64,000 nt of DNA, from assembly GCF_035621455.1 (NCBI RefSeq), contig NZ_CP141822.1, forward strand, positions 1,054,001-1,118,000, given 5' to 3'. The notes under the pieces were generated by a model. It saw nothing but the letters and a program-made list of their open reading frames with translations, ran no database searches and was not told the origin of the DNA. This document shows positions 8,598-17,319 of the stretch, piece after piece. The first letter of the stretch is position 1. Each line of letters starts with the position of its first letter. The translations under genes were made by a program, and so were the position numbers. The DNA comes from Vibrio natriegens NBRC 15636 = ATCC 14048 = DSM 759. Lineage in GTDB: Bacteria > Pseudomonadota > Gammaproteobacteria > Enterobacterales > Vibrionaceae.

Positions 8598-10874
8598 TTA
8601 TAGTGACTCAGTGAATGTACGAGCGATAACGTCAGCTTGCTGTTCAGCAGTCAGAGAGTTGAAACGTACAGCGTAACCCGATACACGGATAGTTAGCTGA
8701 GGGTATTTCTCTGGGTGTTTAACTGCGTCTTCTAGAGTTTCGCGGTTAAGCACGTTCACGTTTAGGTGTTGGCCACCTTCGATGCCAGCTTCGTGGTGGA
8801 AGTAACCATCCATTAGGCCTGCAAGGTTAGCACGTTGGCTAGTCTCTTCTTTACCTAGTGCATTTGGCACGATAGAGAATGTGTAAGAGATACCATCTTG
8901 AGCGTCAGCAAACGGTAGTTTCGCTACTGAAGTCAATGATGCTACTGCACCTTTCTCATCACGGCCGTGCATTGGGTTTGCACCTGGCGCAAATGGAGTA
9001 CCAGCACGACGACCATCAGGCGTGTTACCAGTCTTCTTACCGTATACCACGTTTGAAGTGATAGTCAGGATAGACTGAGTAGGGATAGCATCACGGTAAG
9101 TCTTAAGCTCACGGATCTTGTTCATAAATACAGAAACAAGTTCACAAGCGATGTCATCTACGCGAGCGTCGTTGTTACCGAATTTAGGGTAATCGCCTTC
9201 GATTTCAAAGTCGATTGCTAGACCATCTTCGTCACGAACTGGTTTAACTTTCGCGTATTTGATTGCTGATAGAGAGTCAGCAGCAACAGATAGACCAGCG
9301 ATACCACAAGCCATTGTACGTTTAACGTCACGGTCATGTAGAGCCATTAGAGACGCTTCGTAGCTGTACTTGTCGTGCATGAAGTGGATGCTGTTTAGTG
9401 CAGTCACGTACTGCTTAGCTAGCCAATCCATGAAGTGATCCATTTTTTCCCATAGCTCGTTGTAATCTAGGTATTCACCTTCGATCTTGTCCATCTTAGG
9501 ACCAACTTGGATCTTCAGCTTCTCATCGATACCGCCGTTGATGGTGTAAAGCATAGTTTTAGCAAGGTTCGCACGAGCACCGAAGAACTGCATTTGCTTA
9601 CCAACAACCATTGGAGATACACAACAAGCGATAGCGTAATCGTCTGATTCCATGTCTGGACGCATTAGATCGTCGTTTTCGTACTGGATAGAAGAAGTAT
9701 CGATAGATACTTTTGCACAGAAACGTTTGAAGCCATCTGGAAGTGCTTCAGACCAAAGAACAGTGATGTTTGGCTCTGGAGAAGGCCCCATAGTGTATAG
9801 GCTGTTTAGGAAACGGAAGTTAGAACGCGTTACTAGCGTACGACCGTCAAGACCCATACCACCCATTGATTCTGTTGCCCAGATTGGGTCGCCAGAGAAT
9901 AGCTCATCGTACTCAGGAGTACGTAGGAAACGAACCATACGTAGTTTCATTACGAAGTGGTCGATCATTTCTTGAGCTTGGTCTTCAGTGATCTTACCTG
10001 CAGCGATATCACGCTCGATGTACACGTCTAGGAATGTAGAAGTACGACCTAGAGACATTGCAGCACCGTTTTGAGACTTAACAGCAGCTAGGTAGCCGAA
10101 GTAAGTCCATTGGATAGCTTCTTGTGCAGTTTCAGCAGGGCGAGAAATATCGAAACCGTATTTCGCAGCCATTTGTTTGATCTGACCTAGAGCGCGGTGT
10201 TGCTCTGCAATTTCTTCACGAAGTTGCATAGTCATGTGAAGGTCTTCGCCGTTCTCAAATTTCTCTTGAAGAGAAGTGAACTGAGCTAGTTTGTCCTTCA
10301 TTAGGAAGTCGATACCGTAAAGCGCAACGCGACGGTAGTCACCGATGATACGACCACGGCCGTATGCGTCAGGAAGACCAGTTAGTACACCAGACTTACG
10401 ACATGCAAGGATATCAGGAGTGTAGATATCGAAAACACCAGCGTTGTGTGTTTTACGGTATTCTGTGAAGATTTTCTTAACTTGTGGGTCTAGTTCGCGG
10501 TCATATGCTTTGCATGAACCTTCAACCATGCGAATACCACCGTTAGGGATGATCGCACGTTTTAGAGGCGCTTCAGTTTGTAGACCTACGATAGTTTCAA
10601 GATCTTTTTCGATGTAGCCTGCATCGTGAGCAGTGATGGTAGAGATAACAGATGTATCAAAATCAACAGGAGCGTGAGTCGCGTTCTCTTGTTTGATACC
10701 TTCCATTACTTTAGCCCAAAGCTTGTTTGTTGCTTCAGTACCTTCAGAAACTAGGAAAGATTCGTCGCCTTCGTACGGAGTGTAGTTCTTCTGAATGAAA
10801 TCACGAACGTTTACTTCGTTTTGCCAATCACCTGCAGCAAAACCTTCCCAAGCTTTAGCAAATTGCTCTGCCAT
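8598..10874 (-). CDS. pflB: Formate C-acetyltransferase (pyruvate formate-lyase)
   Basis: A protein of 758 residues, full length for PflB. The catalytic cysteine pair Cys417-Cys418 lies in AIACCVSPM, and the glycyl-radical residue Gly733 in RVSGYAVRF near the C-terminus. The enzyme converts pyruvate and CoA to acetyl-CoA and formate in anaerobic metabolism; PflA, encoded downstream, makes the radical form. The upstream 300 bases contain an FNR-like sequence at 11093-11106 (TTAAA-N4-ATCAA), in line with the family's usual oxygen control. The focA formate channel that often precedes pflB is absent; a DUF3360 transporter is there instead. Confidence 0.98.
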   Translation of the reverse strand: MAEQFAKAWEGFAAGDWQNEVNVRDFIQKNYTPYEGDESFLVSEGTEATNKLWAKVMEGIKQENATHAPVDFDTSVISTITAHDAGYIEKDLETIVGLQTEAPLKRAIIPNGGIRMVEGSCKAYDRELDPQVKKIFTEYRKTHNAGVFDIYTPDILACRKSGVLTGLPDAYGRGRIIGDYRRVALYGIDFLMKDKLAQFTSLQEKFENGEDLHMTMQLREEIAEQHRALGQIKQMAAKYGFDISRPAETAQEAIQWTYFGYLAAVKSQNGAAMSLGRTSTFLDVYIERDIAAGKITEDQAQEMIDHFVMKLRMVRFLRTPEYDELFSGDPIWATESMGGMGLDGRTLVTRSNFRFLNSLYTMGPSPEPNITVLWSEALPDGFKRFCAKVSIDTSSIQYENDDLMRPDMESDDYAIACCVSPMVVGKQMQFFGARANLAKTMLYTINGGIDEKLKIQVGPKMDKIEGEYLDYNELWEKMDHFMDWLAKQYVTALNSIHFMHDKYSYEASLMALHDRDVKRTMACGIAGLSVAADSLSAIKYAKVKPVRDEDGLAIDFEIEGDYPKFGNNDARVDDIACELVSVFMNKIRELKTYRDAIPTQSILTITSNVVYGKKTGNTPDGRRAGTPFAPGANPMHGRDEKGAVASLTSVAKLPFADAQDGISYTFSIVPNALGKEETSQRANLAGLMDGYFHHEAGIEGGQHLNVNVLNRETLEDAVKHPEKYPQLTIRVSGYAVRFNSLTAEQQADVIARTFTESL

Positions 10875-11128
10875 GACATACCTACCTTTTTAGTAGAAAA
10901 AAATACGTACTGCTTCGCCGTTGAGCCAGCTATCCCCAGAAATAAAGGGGAACAGTACACTCTTATGAATAACAATATTTATAGTCTTAAAATCACTTTT
11001 TAGGGTTACAAAACCATAAATATTGTCACTGCTTTAAACGTCTACCTTTTGAAACAACAATTGCAGGTTAAACTAAAATTTTTTTGCAAACCTTAAACTA
11101 AATCAATAAATGCTCAACTTTTCGGATA
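10875..11128. promoter_or_regulatory. pflB upstream region with weak FNR-like site
   Basis: About 250 AT-rich bases upstream of pflB. TTAAACTAAATCAA at 11093-11106 matches the FNR consensus well in one half (ATCAA) and poorly in the other. A CCCC/GGGG hairpin (around 10933-10951) lies in the likely 5' leader of pflB. No small gene is visible. Confidence 0.4.
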
Positions 11129-11155
11129 AAAATGGGGTAGCGACAAGCGCTACCC
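11129..11155 (-). terminator. Terminator of the DUF3360 gene
   Basis: On the minus strand a perfect 8-bp stem, GGGTAGCG/CGCTACCC (11135-11142 with 11148-11155), is followed by ATTTTTA, 25 bases after the stop codon. Confidence 0.9.
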
Positions 11156-11179
11156 ACACATTTTTTTAAGCGTTAAGCA

Positions 11180-12727
11180 TTATAGCCAAGCTTTTAATCC
11201 ATATTGAGCTTCTAGCATACCAACTGCTAGCATAGCAACCAAACAGATAATAAACACAGTCACAGGGATAATAATCTTATCCATGAATGACAAGCGTGAT
11301 GCACGCTCTTTATCACCGATCAGACCGTTGTTATCTAAGAACATAGTTAATGCCCAAGCTAATACTGGGTTAGCAACAATCGATGCAAAGATACAGATAC
11401 CTGCTGCTTGTGAATCTTTCGTGTCACGAACCATTTGCATACCGGCTTCAAGTAGAGGAAGAGATACACCAACTAGCAGAGCAACGCGCATTACTGGTGG
11501 CCATACCGCCACATCCATTGGGAAGCCAAGAATCGCTACCGTCATAACGATTAGACCAAGAAGAATAGCACCAGCTGGAATCGGACGCTTCGCGATAGCT
11601 GCCGGGATCATGTAAGTACCCCAAGATGAAGTGATGTTACCACCACCGACTGCAGTACCAACCATTTGACGGAAAGAACACATGGTCATAGTGTCATCCA
11701 CGTCCATCAGTACTTTTTCTGTCTTACGAGGGTAGTTCATTTCCTGGAAGATACGGTGACCAAGGAAGTCTGGTGACCACATTGCAACAGCAAGAATAGC
11801 GAATGGCAGAGAAGCGATGAAGTGTTCTGCATTTGGCAGACCTAGCATCCAACCTTCTTCCGTGCTACCCCACCAGTAAACAGGGTTTAGGTTAGGCAGG
11901 CCCATCTCTGTTTCGAATTTAATATCGAAGCCAGCACCAAGAACCAAAGCAATTGCCAGACCTGTAAACGCACAAACAGGGATTGCTAACCAGCGTTTAT
12001 TGATTTTTGCAAGGTAAGCATAAATCGCAACAGTGATACCAAGCACGACAAAGCCAACGTAGCCCATGCTGCCAGCAGCTACATCCGCTGACTGTAAGCC
12101 AGTCGCCCACGCTTGAATCGAGTTAATTTGGCTAATCGTACCCGTCAAGCCTAAGAAAATAAGCAATCCACCGGCTGTGCCTTCAGAAGTGAGGTTGACG
12201 AGTTTTGAGCCGCCTTTAAAAAAGGAGAGTAGAAGGCCAAAGATACCGATTAAGATAGCGAGTGCGAGAGGGTGTGCACCTGCAAGCGCAATAGTACCGA
12301 TCAATGGAATCATCGGACCATGGTTACCAGCAAGATTAGCTTTAGGGTTAAAGACGCCTGAAGCTAAGACACAGAAAAGGAGTGCAGGGATAAGCATTTC
12401 TACACGAGCGACTTCGATAGCAAACTCTTTTGTTAAATGCACATGATCCCAGGCTTGGGTTAAACCTTCAGCCCAAGACATCATTACCGCAGAGTACATT
12501 GCAATAATGCCGATAGTACCCGCAATCGCAGGAACAAAATCCTCAAGCTCGAAACGGAAATCACGACCCGGCAAGTTTAAGCCAAAACGACGTGGCTTCA
12601 TGATTTGCAGTTCGTGGTCTAGATAGTCTGAACGGCTGTCGAATTCAGATGCTGGACGATGAAGCTCACGGTAGCTTTTGGTCTCGATATCTGAATCAGA
12701 GTGCACTTTATTCACTGCGTCTGACAT
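11180..12727 (-). CDS. DUF3360 family membrane transporter
   Basis: A protein of 515 residues with a soluble N-terminus of about 65 residues, then 11 to 13 predicted membrane helices from about residue 70 to the end. Stretches such as LAGNHGPMIPLIGTIALAGAHPL and GTAVGGGNITSSWGTYMIPAAIA resemble the inverted-repeat core of the SulP/NCS2 transporter superfamily. DUF3360 proteins occur mostly in Vibrionaceae and no substrate is established. Its place directly upstream of pflB on the same strand, where the focA formate channel often stands, suggests transport of an organic anion such as formate or pyruvate, but that is only inference. A terminator follows, so it is a separate transcript from pflB. 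Confidence 0.85.
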   Translation of the reverse strand: MSDAVNKVHSDSDIETKSYRELHRPASEFDSRSDYLDHELQIMKPRRFGLNLPGRDFRFELEDFVPAIAGTIGIIAMYSAVMMSWAEGLTQAWDHVHLTKEFAIEVARVEMLIPALLFCVLASGVFNPKANLAGNHGPMIPLIGTIALAGAHPLALAILIGIFGLLLSFFKGGSKLVNLTSEGTAGGLLIFLGLTGTISQINSIQAWATGLQSADVAAGSMGYVGFVVLGITVAIYAYLAKINKRWLAIPVCAFTGLAIALVLGAGFDIKFETEMGLPNLNPVYWWGSTEEGWMLGLPNAEHFIASLPFAILAVAMWSPDFLGHRIFQEMNYPRKTEKVLMDVDDTMTMCSFRQMVGTAVGGGNITSSWGTYMIPAAIAKRPIPAGAILLGLIVMTVAILGFPMDVAVWPPVMRVALLVGVSLPLLEAGMQMVRDTKDSQAAGICIFASIVANPVLAWALTMFLDNNGLIGDKERASRLSFMDKIIIPVTVFIICLVAMLAVGMLEAQYGLKAWL

Positions 12728-13110
12728 AGATTCCTCATATATTTAAAAGTTATGAATTCTTAACTAAGTTGCGCTGTCCCGCGTAATACGGTGCGCCCTA
12801 TGCTAGCTATTATTAGATTTGTTGCACGTTAACCTTGCGCCTAAGCATAGCTAATAACTTGTTGTGTTGAGGCACAAAATTTTCCTCAAATGGTGGCTGG
12901 AGTCTAACAAGATAGCCATTTTGGGTGATTGATTTAGATCACTTTAAATAATCGATGTGAAATAAAACTACAAAATGTGTCAGTTCCACGAATAATAGGG
13001 CCAAATAGGACGTAATTTCATTACACAAGTTGCATAAAACTAGAAATTATTGAGACGATATAACACTAGTGGCACGTGAAATGTAGTCATCGATCAAATG
13101 CATATAAAGC
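12728..13110. promoter_or_regulatory. Divergent control region with FNR-like site and paired repeats
   Basis: Between the DUF3360 gene (-) and the lipoprotein gene (+). TTGATTTAGATCAC at 12929-12942 matches the FNR consensus TTGAT-N4-ATCAA in nine of ten positions. Two imperfect direct repeats of about 22 bases start with GCGCC at 12793 and 12837 (GCGCCCTATGCTAGCTATTA and GCGCCTAAGCATAGCTAATA), spaced 44 bases apart. They lie in the likely leader or promoter of the DUF3360 gene and could be paired regulator sites. I could not match them to a riboswitch class. Confidence 0.45.
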
Positions 13111-13126
13111 TGGCTTCAATCTTGCT
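13111..13126 (+). promoter_or_regulatory. Sigma-54 (RpoN) promoter of the lipoprotein gene
   Basis: TGGCTTCAATCTTGCT has the invariant GG and GC of the -24/-12 elements at exactly the required spacing (consensus TGGCAYR-N4-TTGCW). The predicted transcript start is near 13136, leaving a leader of about 50 bases before the ATG at 13185, which has an AGGAAG Shine-Dalgarno. Confidence 0.65.
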
Positions 13127-13184
13127 TAAACCCGAAAAGACAACTTTTTTGGCTAATCATTGCCGCTCAGTTTAGGAAGAAAAC

Positions 13185-14636
13185 ATGAAACAGCTTAAAA
13201 TAGTGCCGTTAGTGGCAATCATTTCGGGATTAATGGTCGGTTGTGGAGGCGGCGGTGGCGGCAGTAGCACACCCAAAACGCTATATAAATTCACTTTTGT
13301 GACTCCTGAAACTCAAGCGTTAAGCAGCAATGGCTCTTGTACTATTTACGACAGGTTTACGACTAATGGTATAGAGCAAGTCCTCAATTATCATGCAATA
13401 GGTGGTGTGATCGACAACCAGCTAACGGCTTACTATTCAGATGCATCGGGTGAGCGTGTCGGAGATGTAGTGACGGCAAGCAATGATCTGTTGACGATCA
13501 CTCTGCAAGATATTCCGGATGAGGGGAGCGTGACGATCCAAGAAGCGAACGGCTTGATAATTAACGCGCTGACATTTTCAAAACAGTTGTTAGAGTCTGA
13601 TTCTTCATTACGCAATGTCTACCTTTCCGCGCAAACGAATGTGAGCAACACAACGTGTTTGACGGGCAGTAACGATAAAATCGCTAGCAAGGCCAGCCTG
13701 GACTACAAAGTTGCGGAAGACGCGGCGGGTAACCCATATTCAACTTTCTACTTTGATTCTCAGTATGAAACCGTCACGGCAAACGAATCACGCTTCACGA
13801 AAGGTGAAACATTGTCAGCCGTAAGCACTGAAAAAACGATGATTTCGCAGTATCGAACCTCCACCCGTTCTGCTCTTTATCAATACGGCTTTGAGGACTG
13901 GACGGATAGCCGAATGGTATTTGCGGGTTCGTCATCTACGCCATCCGTGAGTAGCTCTGGTATTGATTTTACAACCATTGATATTGACACGATTTATAAG
14001 AACTTCTCATATCGCTTAGCGGAAGTGTCGAGAACGAGCGCGTTTTATCACCCCGACGAACTAAATGGCGATGTTTGGACATTCAGTGTAGATGGAACCA
14101 TTGTGACTTCTGGGTGGGAAGCGCAATACACGGACGTAGTAGGCGACGATTGGACTATTGACGTTGATGACACCTCACTTTTTGCCGTAAGCAACACACA
14201 AGATACCAAACCTGGTGTTTCTAACCGTACGGTCTATTTAAGTGACAGTATTGGTTTGGGTAATGAAAGTGGTCTGCAACGAGTAAGCTACCAGCAAGGT
14301 GCTTGGGATGGTTCAACTCCTTACGTTGTACGTCACTCTGTTTACTCACACATCAATGATAGAGTTATCGTACCTGAACTTGATTATTCAAGTGTGCCAT
14401 CTGATATAGAAAGCAGTCTTGTGATTTCAGATAGTGCTTCAATCTCTCAAAGTTATGTTTTTACTGAAGAAAATAGCGATATTCAAGTGGCTGATTTTCT
14501 GGCAGCTTATGCGAATGGTGAGGGTAAAGACACGACAGAAGATGTACTTGGTATCGTGAAGAATGAACAAGAAGTAAGAGCGATTAGTAACCGCGTTGCT
14601 CAGACCAAAACACTGTTGTTAGAGAGAACTAACTAA
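13185..14636 (+). CDS. Unrecognised lipoprotein, probably sigma-54 dependent
   Basis: A protein of 483 residues. The first 20 residues form a lipoprotein signal with lipobox LMVGC, followed by a glycine tract (CGGGGGGSS) that serves as tether. The mature part is acidic, rich in Ser, Thr, Asp and Tyr, with few Lys and a predicted mostly beta-strand composition; only two other Cys are present (near residues 50 and 160), which may form a disulfide. It has no Asp at +2, so outer-membrane sorting is expected. I recognise no domain. Expression from a sigma-54 promoter would fit a flagellar, surface or nitrogen-related role, as for other RpoN genes of Vibrio, but this is inference. It has its own terminator. 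Confidence 0.8.
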   Translation: MKQLKIVPLVAIISGLMVGCGGGGGGSSTPKTLYKFTFVTPETQALSSNGSCTIYDRFTTNGIEQVLNYHAIGGVIDNQLTAYYSDASGERVGDVVTASNDLLTITLQDIPDEGSVTIQEANGLIINALTFSKQLLESDSSLRNVYLSAQTNVSNTTCLTGSNDKIASKASLDYKVAEDAAGNPYSTFYFDSQYETVTANESRFTKGETLSAVSTEKTMISQYRTSTRSALYQYGFEDWTDSRMVFAGSSSTPSVSSSGIDFTTIDIDTIYKNFSYRLAEVSRTSAFYHPDELNGDVWTFSVDGTIVTSGWEAQYTDVVGDDWTIDVDDTSLFAVSNTQDTKPGVSNRTVYLSDSIGLGNESGLQRVSYQQGAWDGSTPYVVRHSVYSHINDRVIVPELDYSSVPSDIESSLVISDSASISQSYVFTEENSDIQVADFLAAYANGEGKDTTEDVLGIVKNEQEVRAISNRVAQTKTLLLERTN

Positions 14637-14654
14637 CACTTTTATAATATATTT

Positions 14655-14679
14655 AGCCCCTCACTGTAGGGGCTTTTTT
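14655..14679 (+). terminator. Terminator of the lipoprotein gene
   Basis: AGCCCCT (14655-14661) pairs with AGGGGCT (14668-14674) around a six-base loop and is followed by TTTTTT, 19 bases after the stop codon. Confidence 0.9.
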
Positions 14680-14868
14680 ATACATAATATTCAAGTAATA
14701 AAGCATATAGTGCTAAATATTGCATATTAACTTGATTATCCTATCTAACTATTCGGTTTATTTAGGTTAATCATTTGTTGCAACTTTCAAGCCGGGGTGC
14801 TAATTTGTTCCGAAATAGATAGGGCGGAGTCCCTTACAGCAGTGAAAAAAACACAGGGAGTAAAGCGC

Positions 14869-15639
14869 ATGACTGATGTACCAGCGCTAGATATAAAAGA
14901 CCTGCACAAAACGTTTGGACAAAACGAAGTACTTAAGGGGATTTCTCTTTCTGCACACAAAGGGGATGTTATCTCTATCATTGGCTCTTCCGGTTCCGGT
15001 AAGAGTACTTTTCTCAGATGTATCAACTTATTAGAGACACCAACCGCTGGTGAGATTTGGGTTAACGGTGAGCTTATTCAAATGAAGAATAACCGAGCTG
15101 GTGAATCTGTTCCCGCGAATGAAAAGCAAGTTCAGCGAATTCGTTCTCGTCTAGCGATGGTATTCCAGGGTTTTAACCTATGGTCTCATCTTACTGTTCT
15201 AGAAAATGTCATTGAAGCACCCGTTCACGTATTGGGTGTGCCTAAAGCTCAAGCTATTGAAAACGCAGAGGTACTGCTTAAGAAAGTAGGTCTGTATGAG
15301 CGTAAGGATTACTACCCAGGACATTTATCTGGTGGTCAGCAGCAACGTGCCGCGATTGCTCGTGCGCTAGCCGTTGATCCAGAAGTCATGTTGTTTGATG
15401 AGCCGACATCAGCGCTTGACCCAGAATTAGTAGGCGAAGTGTTAGGGGTAATGAGAGATTTGGCAGAAGAAGGTCGTACGATGTTGGTAGTGACGCACGA
15501 AATGGCGTTTGCTCGTGATGTATCGAACCACGTCATGTTCCTTCACCAAGGACTGGTTGAAGAGCAGGGTGATCCTGCCAAGTTGTTTACCAATCCAGAT
15601 TCACCTCGCTTACAACAGTTTATCTCATCGATTTATTAA
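14869..15639 (+). CDS. artP: Basic amino-acid ABC importer, ATP-binding subunit
   Basis: A protein of 256 residues from MTDVPALDIKDLHK. An ATG at 14797 is in frame, but the CAGGGAG Shine-Dalgarno (14854-14860) supports the later start. It has the Walker A motif GSSGSGKST (residues 39-47), the signature LSGGQQQR and Walker B VMLFDEPTSALD. Its length and sequence are typical of HisP/ArtP polar amino-acid ATPases. Together with the next three genes it forms an importer in the order ATPase, binding protein, permease, permease, the order of E. coli artPIQM. The substrate is likely arginine, or histidine/lysine/ornithine; sequence alone does not decide. Confidence 0.9.
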   Translation: MTDVPALDIKDLHKTFGQNEVLKGISLSAHKGDVISIIGSSGSGKSTFLRCINLLETPTAGEIWVNGELIQMKNNRAGESVPANEKQVQRIRSRLAMVFQGFNLWSHLTVLENVIEAPVHVLGVPKAQAIENAEVLLKKVGLYERKDYYPGHLSGGQQQRAAIARALAVDPEVMLFDEPTSALDPELVGEVLGVMRDLAEEGRTMLVVTHEMAFARDVSNHVMFLHQGLVEEQGDPAKLFTNPDSPRLQQFISSIY

Positions 15640-15723
15640 GAGATCTTTGGGAGGCAGTTTTTTGCCTCCTATGTAAACACAACATACAAAATTAAATAAA
15701 ATGGAAATCACAGGAGTACGGAA

Positions 15724-16494
15724 ATGAAAAAGTGGTTATTAGCAGCAACGCTTGCTGCAACGGCTGTATCTGGCGCCGTTCAAGCGAAAGAATGGAAAAC
15801 CGTTCGCTTTGGTGTTGAAGGTGCATACCCTCCGTTTAGCTGGACTGAAACTGATGGCTCTCTAAAAGGCTTTGACGTTGACATGGCAAATGCACTTTGT
15901 GAAGAAATGCAAGTGAAGTGTCAAATCGTTGCTCAAGACTGGGATGGCATCATTCCTTCTCTACTGGCGCGCAAATACGACGCAATCATTGCGGCAATGT
16001 CGATTACAGAAGAGCGCAAGAAGAAAGTTGATTTCACTGGCAAATACGCACTTATTCCAAACAAATTTATTGCGAAGAAAGGCGCTGATCTAGACTTTGA
16101 CAAACTAGACGGTAAGAAAATCGCGGTACAGCGTGCAACTACACACGATAAATACCTGACTGACAACTACGGTGACAAAGTTGAGATCGTACGTTACGGC
16201 TCATTTGATGAAGCTTATCTTGATCTTGCTAACGGTCGTGTAGCTGCTGTTCTAGGTGACGCTTCTGCTCTGGAAGAAGGCGTTCTTAACAAAGCTGGTG
16301 GCGATGCGTATGAGTTTGTTGGCCCATCTTTAACGGATCCTAAATGGTTTGGTGAAGGCTTTGGTATCGCGGTTCGCAAGCAAGACAAAGATTTAACGCA
16401 AAAACTAGACGCTGCGATTCTGTCACTACGTGAGAAAGGTGTTTACCAACAACTTGCTGGTAAATACTTCAACTACGATGTGTACGGCGAATAA
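15724..16494 (+). CDS. Periplasmic basic amino-acid binding protein of the ABC importer
   Basis: A protein of 256 residues with a clear signal peptide (MKKWLLAATLAATAVSGAVQA). The mature protein has the SBP_bac_3 fold motifs: an N-terminal VRFGVEGAYPPFSW, the GFDVDMANALCEEMQVKC stretch with the two cysteines that form a disulfide in the LAO/HisJ family, and the IAAMSITEERKKKVDFT region. It captures the substrate in the periplasm and delivers it to the two permeases encoded next. It is the ArtJ/HisJ group; the ligand is probably arginine. A hairpin just after the stop probably makes this gene more highly expressed than the permeases. Confidence 0.92.
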   Translation: MKKWLLAATLAATAVSGAVQAKEWKTVRFGVEGAYPPFSWTETDGSLKGFDVDMANALCEEMQVKCQIVAQDWDGIIPSLLARKYDAIIAAMSITEERKKKVDFTGKYALIPNKFIAKKGADLDFDKLDGKKIAVQRATTHDKYLTDNYGDKVEIVRYGSFDEAYLDLANGRVAAVLGDASALEEGVLNKAGGDAYEFVGPSLTDPKWFGEGFGIAVRKQDKDLTQKLDAAILSLREKGVYQQLAGKYFNYDVYGE

Positions 16495-16506
16495 GTCGTA
16501 ATTAAG

Positions 16507-16550
16507 CGACCGTTGGCCTGTTCCTAGAAGTAGTCAACGGTCGATTTTTT
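16507..16550 (+). terminator. Intra-operon hairpin and T tract after the binding-protein gene
   Basis: CGACCGTTG (16507-16515) pairs perfectly with CAACGGTCG (16535-16543), then ATTTTTT follows. It has the form of a terminator but lies between genes of one operon, so it probably terminates only part of the transcripts or protects the upstream mRNA 3' end. Either would raise binding protein over permease. Confidence 0.8.
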
Positions 16551-16575
16551 GAGTTTAGGGATTAGGAACTCACCT

Positions 16576-17316
16576 ATGCTGGATTTACAAGGATACGAAG
16601 CTTCCATCTTTACAGGAGCTTTAGTAACTATTGAAGTTGCAGTGCTTTCTCTGCTGCTTGCAGTGATATTGGGCATGCTTGGTGCTTTAGCCAAGTTATC
16701 ACCTTACAAATGGGCAAGAGCGATTGCCACTCTCTACACCACCATTATTCGTGGTATCCCAGATCTGGTTCTGATGATGCTGATTTTCTTTGGTGGACAA
16801 ATACTTTTGAATAACAGCCTTTATTCTATCAATGAAACGCTAAATGAGTGGTTTGCATCGAGTGATCCTAACCATGAGTGGACGGCATATCTGCCAGATT
16901 ACATCGACGTGAGCCCATTTATTGCTGGTGTACTGACCATTGGCTTTATCTTTGGCGCATACATGGCAGAAACGTTCCGTGGTGCGATCATGGCCGTAGA
17001 CAGAGGTGAGCTTGAAGCGGCGAAAGCTTATGGTATGAACGCTGTTTTATCATTCAGAAGAATTCTTTTGCCTCAGATGATTCGCCATGCTTTACCTGGC
17101 TTTGGTAATAACTGGTTGGTTCTGCTTAAAACTACGGCGCTGGTCTCTATCATCGGTCTGGATGATATGGTGAGAATGAGTTCTTTAGCCGCTGGCTCGA
17201 CGAAAATGCCATTTACGTTTTACATGGCCGTCGCGATCATCTTTCTATTCTTTACCAGTGTTTCTACAGGTTTGCTTAAACTTGTTGAACGCAAGTTCAG
17301 TATTCACGCGAGGTAA
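16576..17316 (+). CDS. artQ: Basic amino-acid ABC importer, permease 1
   Basis: An integral membrane protein of 246 residues from MLDLQGYEASIF; a TTG at 16549 is in frame but lies in the terminator T tract, and AGGA at 16564 fits the ATG. It has about five membrane helices and the permease-ATPase coupling loop EAAKAYGMNAVLSFRRILLPQ near residue 160. It is the HisQ/ArtQ type. The next permease gene starts three bases after its stop, so the pair is translationally linked and should form the heterodimeric channel. Confidence 0.9.
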   Translation: MLDLQGYEASIFTGALVTIEVAVLSLLLAVILGMLGALAKLSPYKWARAIATLYTTIIRGIPDLVLMMLIFFGGQILLNNSLYSINETLNEWFASSDPNHEWTAYLPDYIDVSPFIAGVLTIGFIFGAYMAETFRGAIMAVDRGELEAAKAYGMNAVLSFRRILLPQMIRHALPGFGNNWLVLLKTTALVSIIGLDDMVRMSSLAAGSTKMPFTFYMAVAIIFLFFTSVSTGLLKLVERKFSIHAR

Positions 17317-17319
17317 GTT

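Noticed and set aside
13069..13087. TGGCACGTGAAATGTA as a second sigma-54 promoter
   Set aside because: The -24 part is ideal, but the invariant GC of the -12 part is GT; the site at 13111 is better placed and complete.
14785..14868. G-rich leader before the importer ATPase gene (CCGGGGTGC..., GGGCGGAGTCCC) as a thiamine or lysine riboswitch
   Set aside because: Only short words resemble the thiamine pyrophosphate aptamer; the CTGAGA and ACCTGATC-type elements are missing and the order is wrong.
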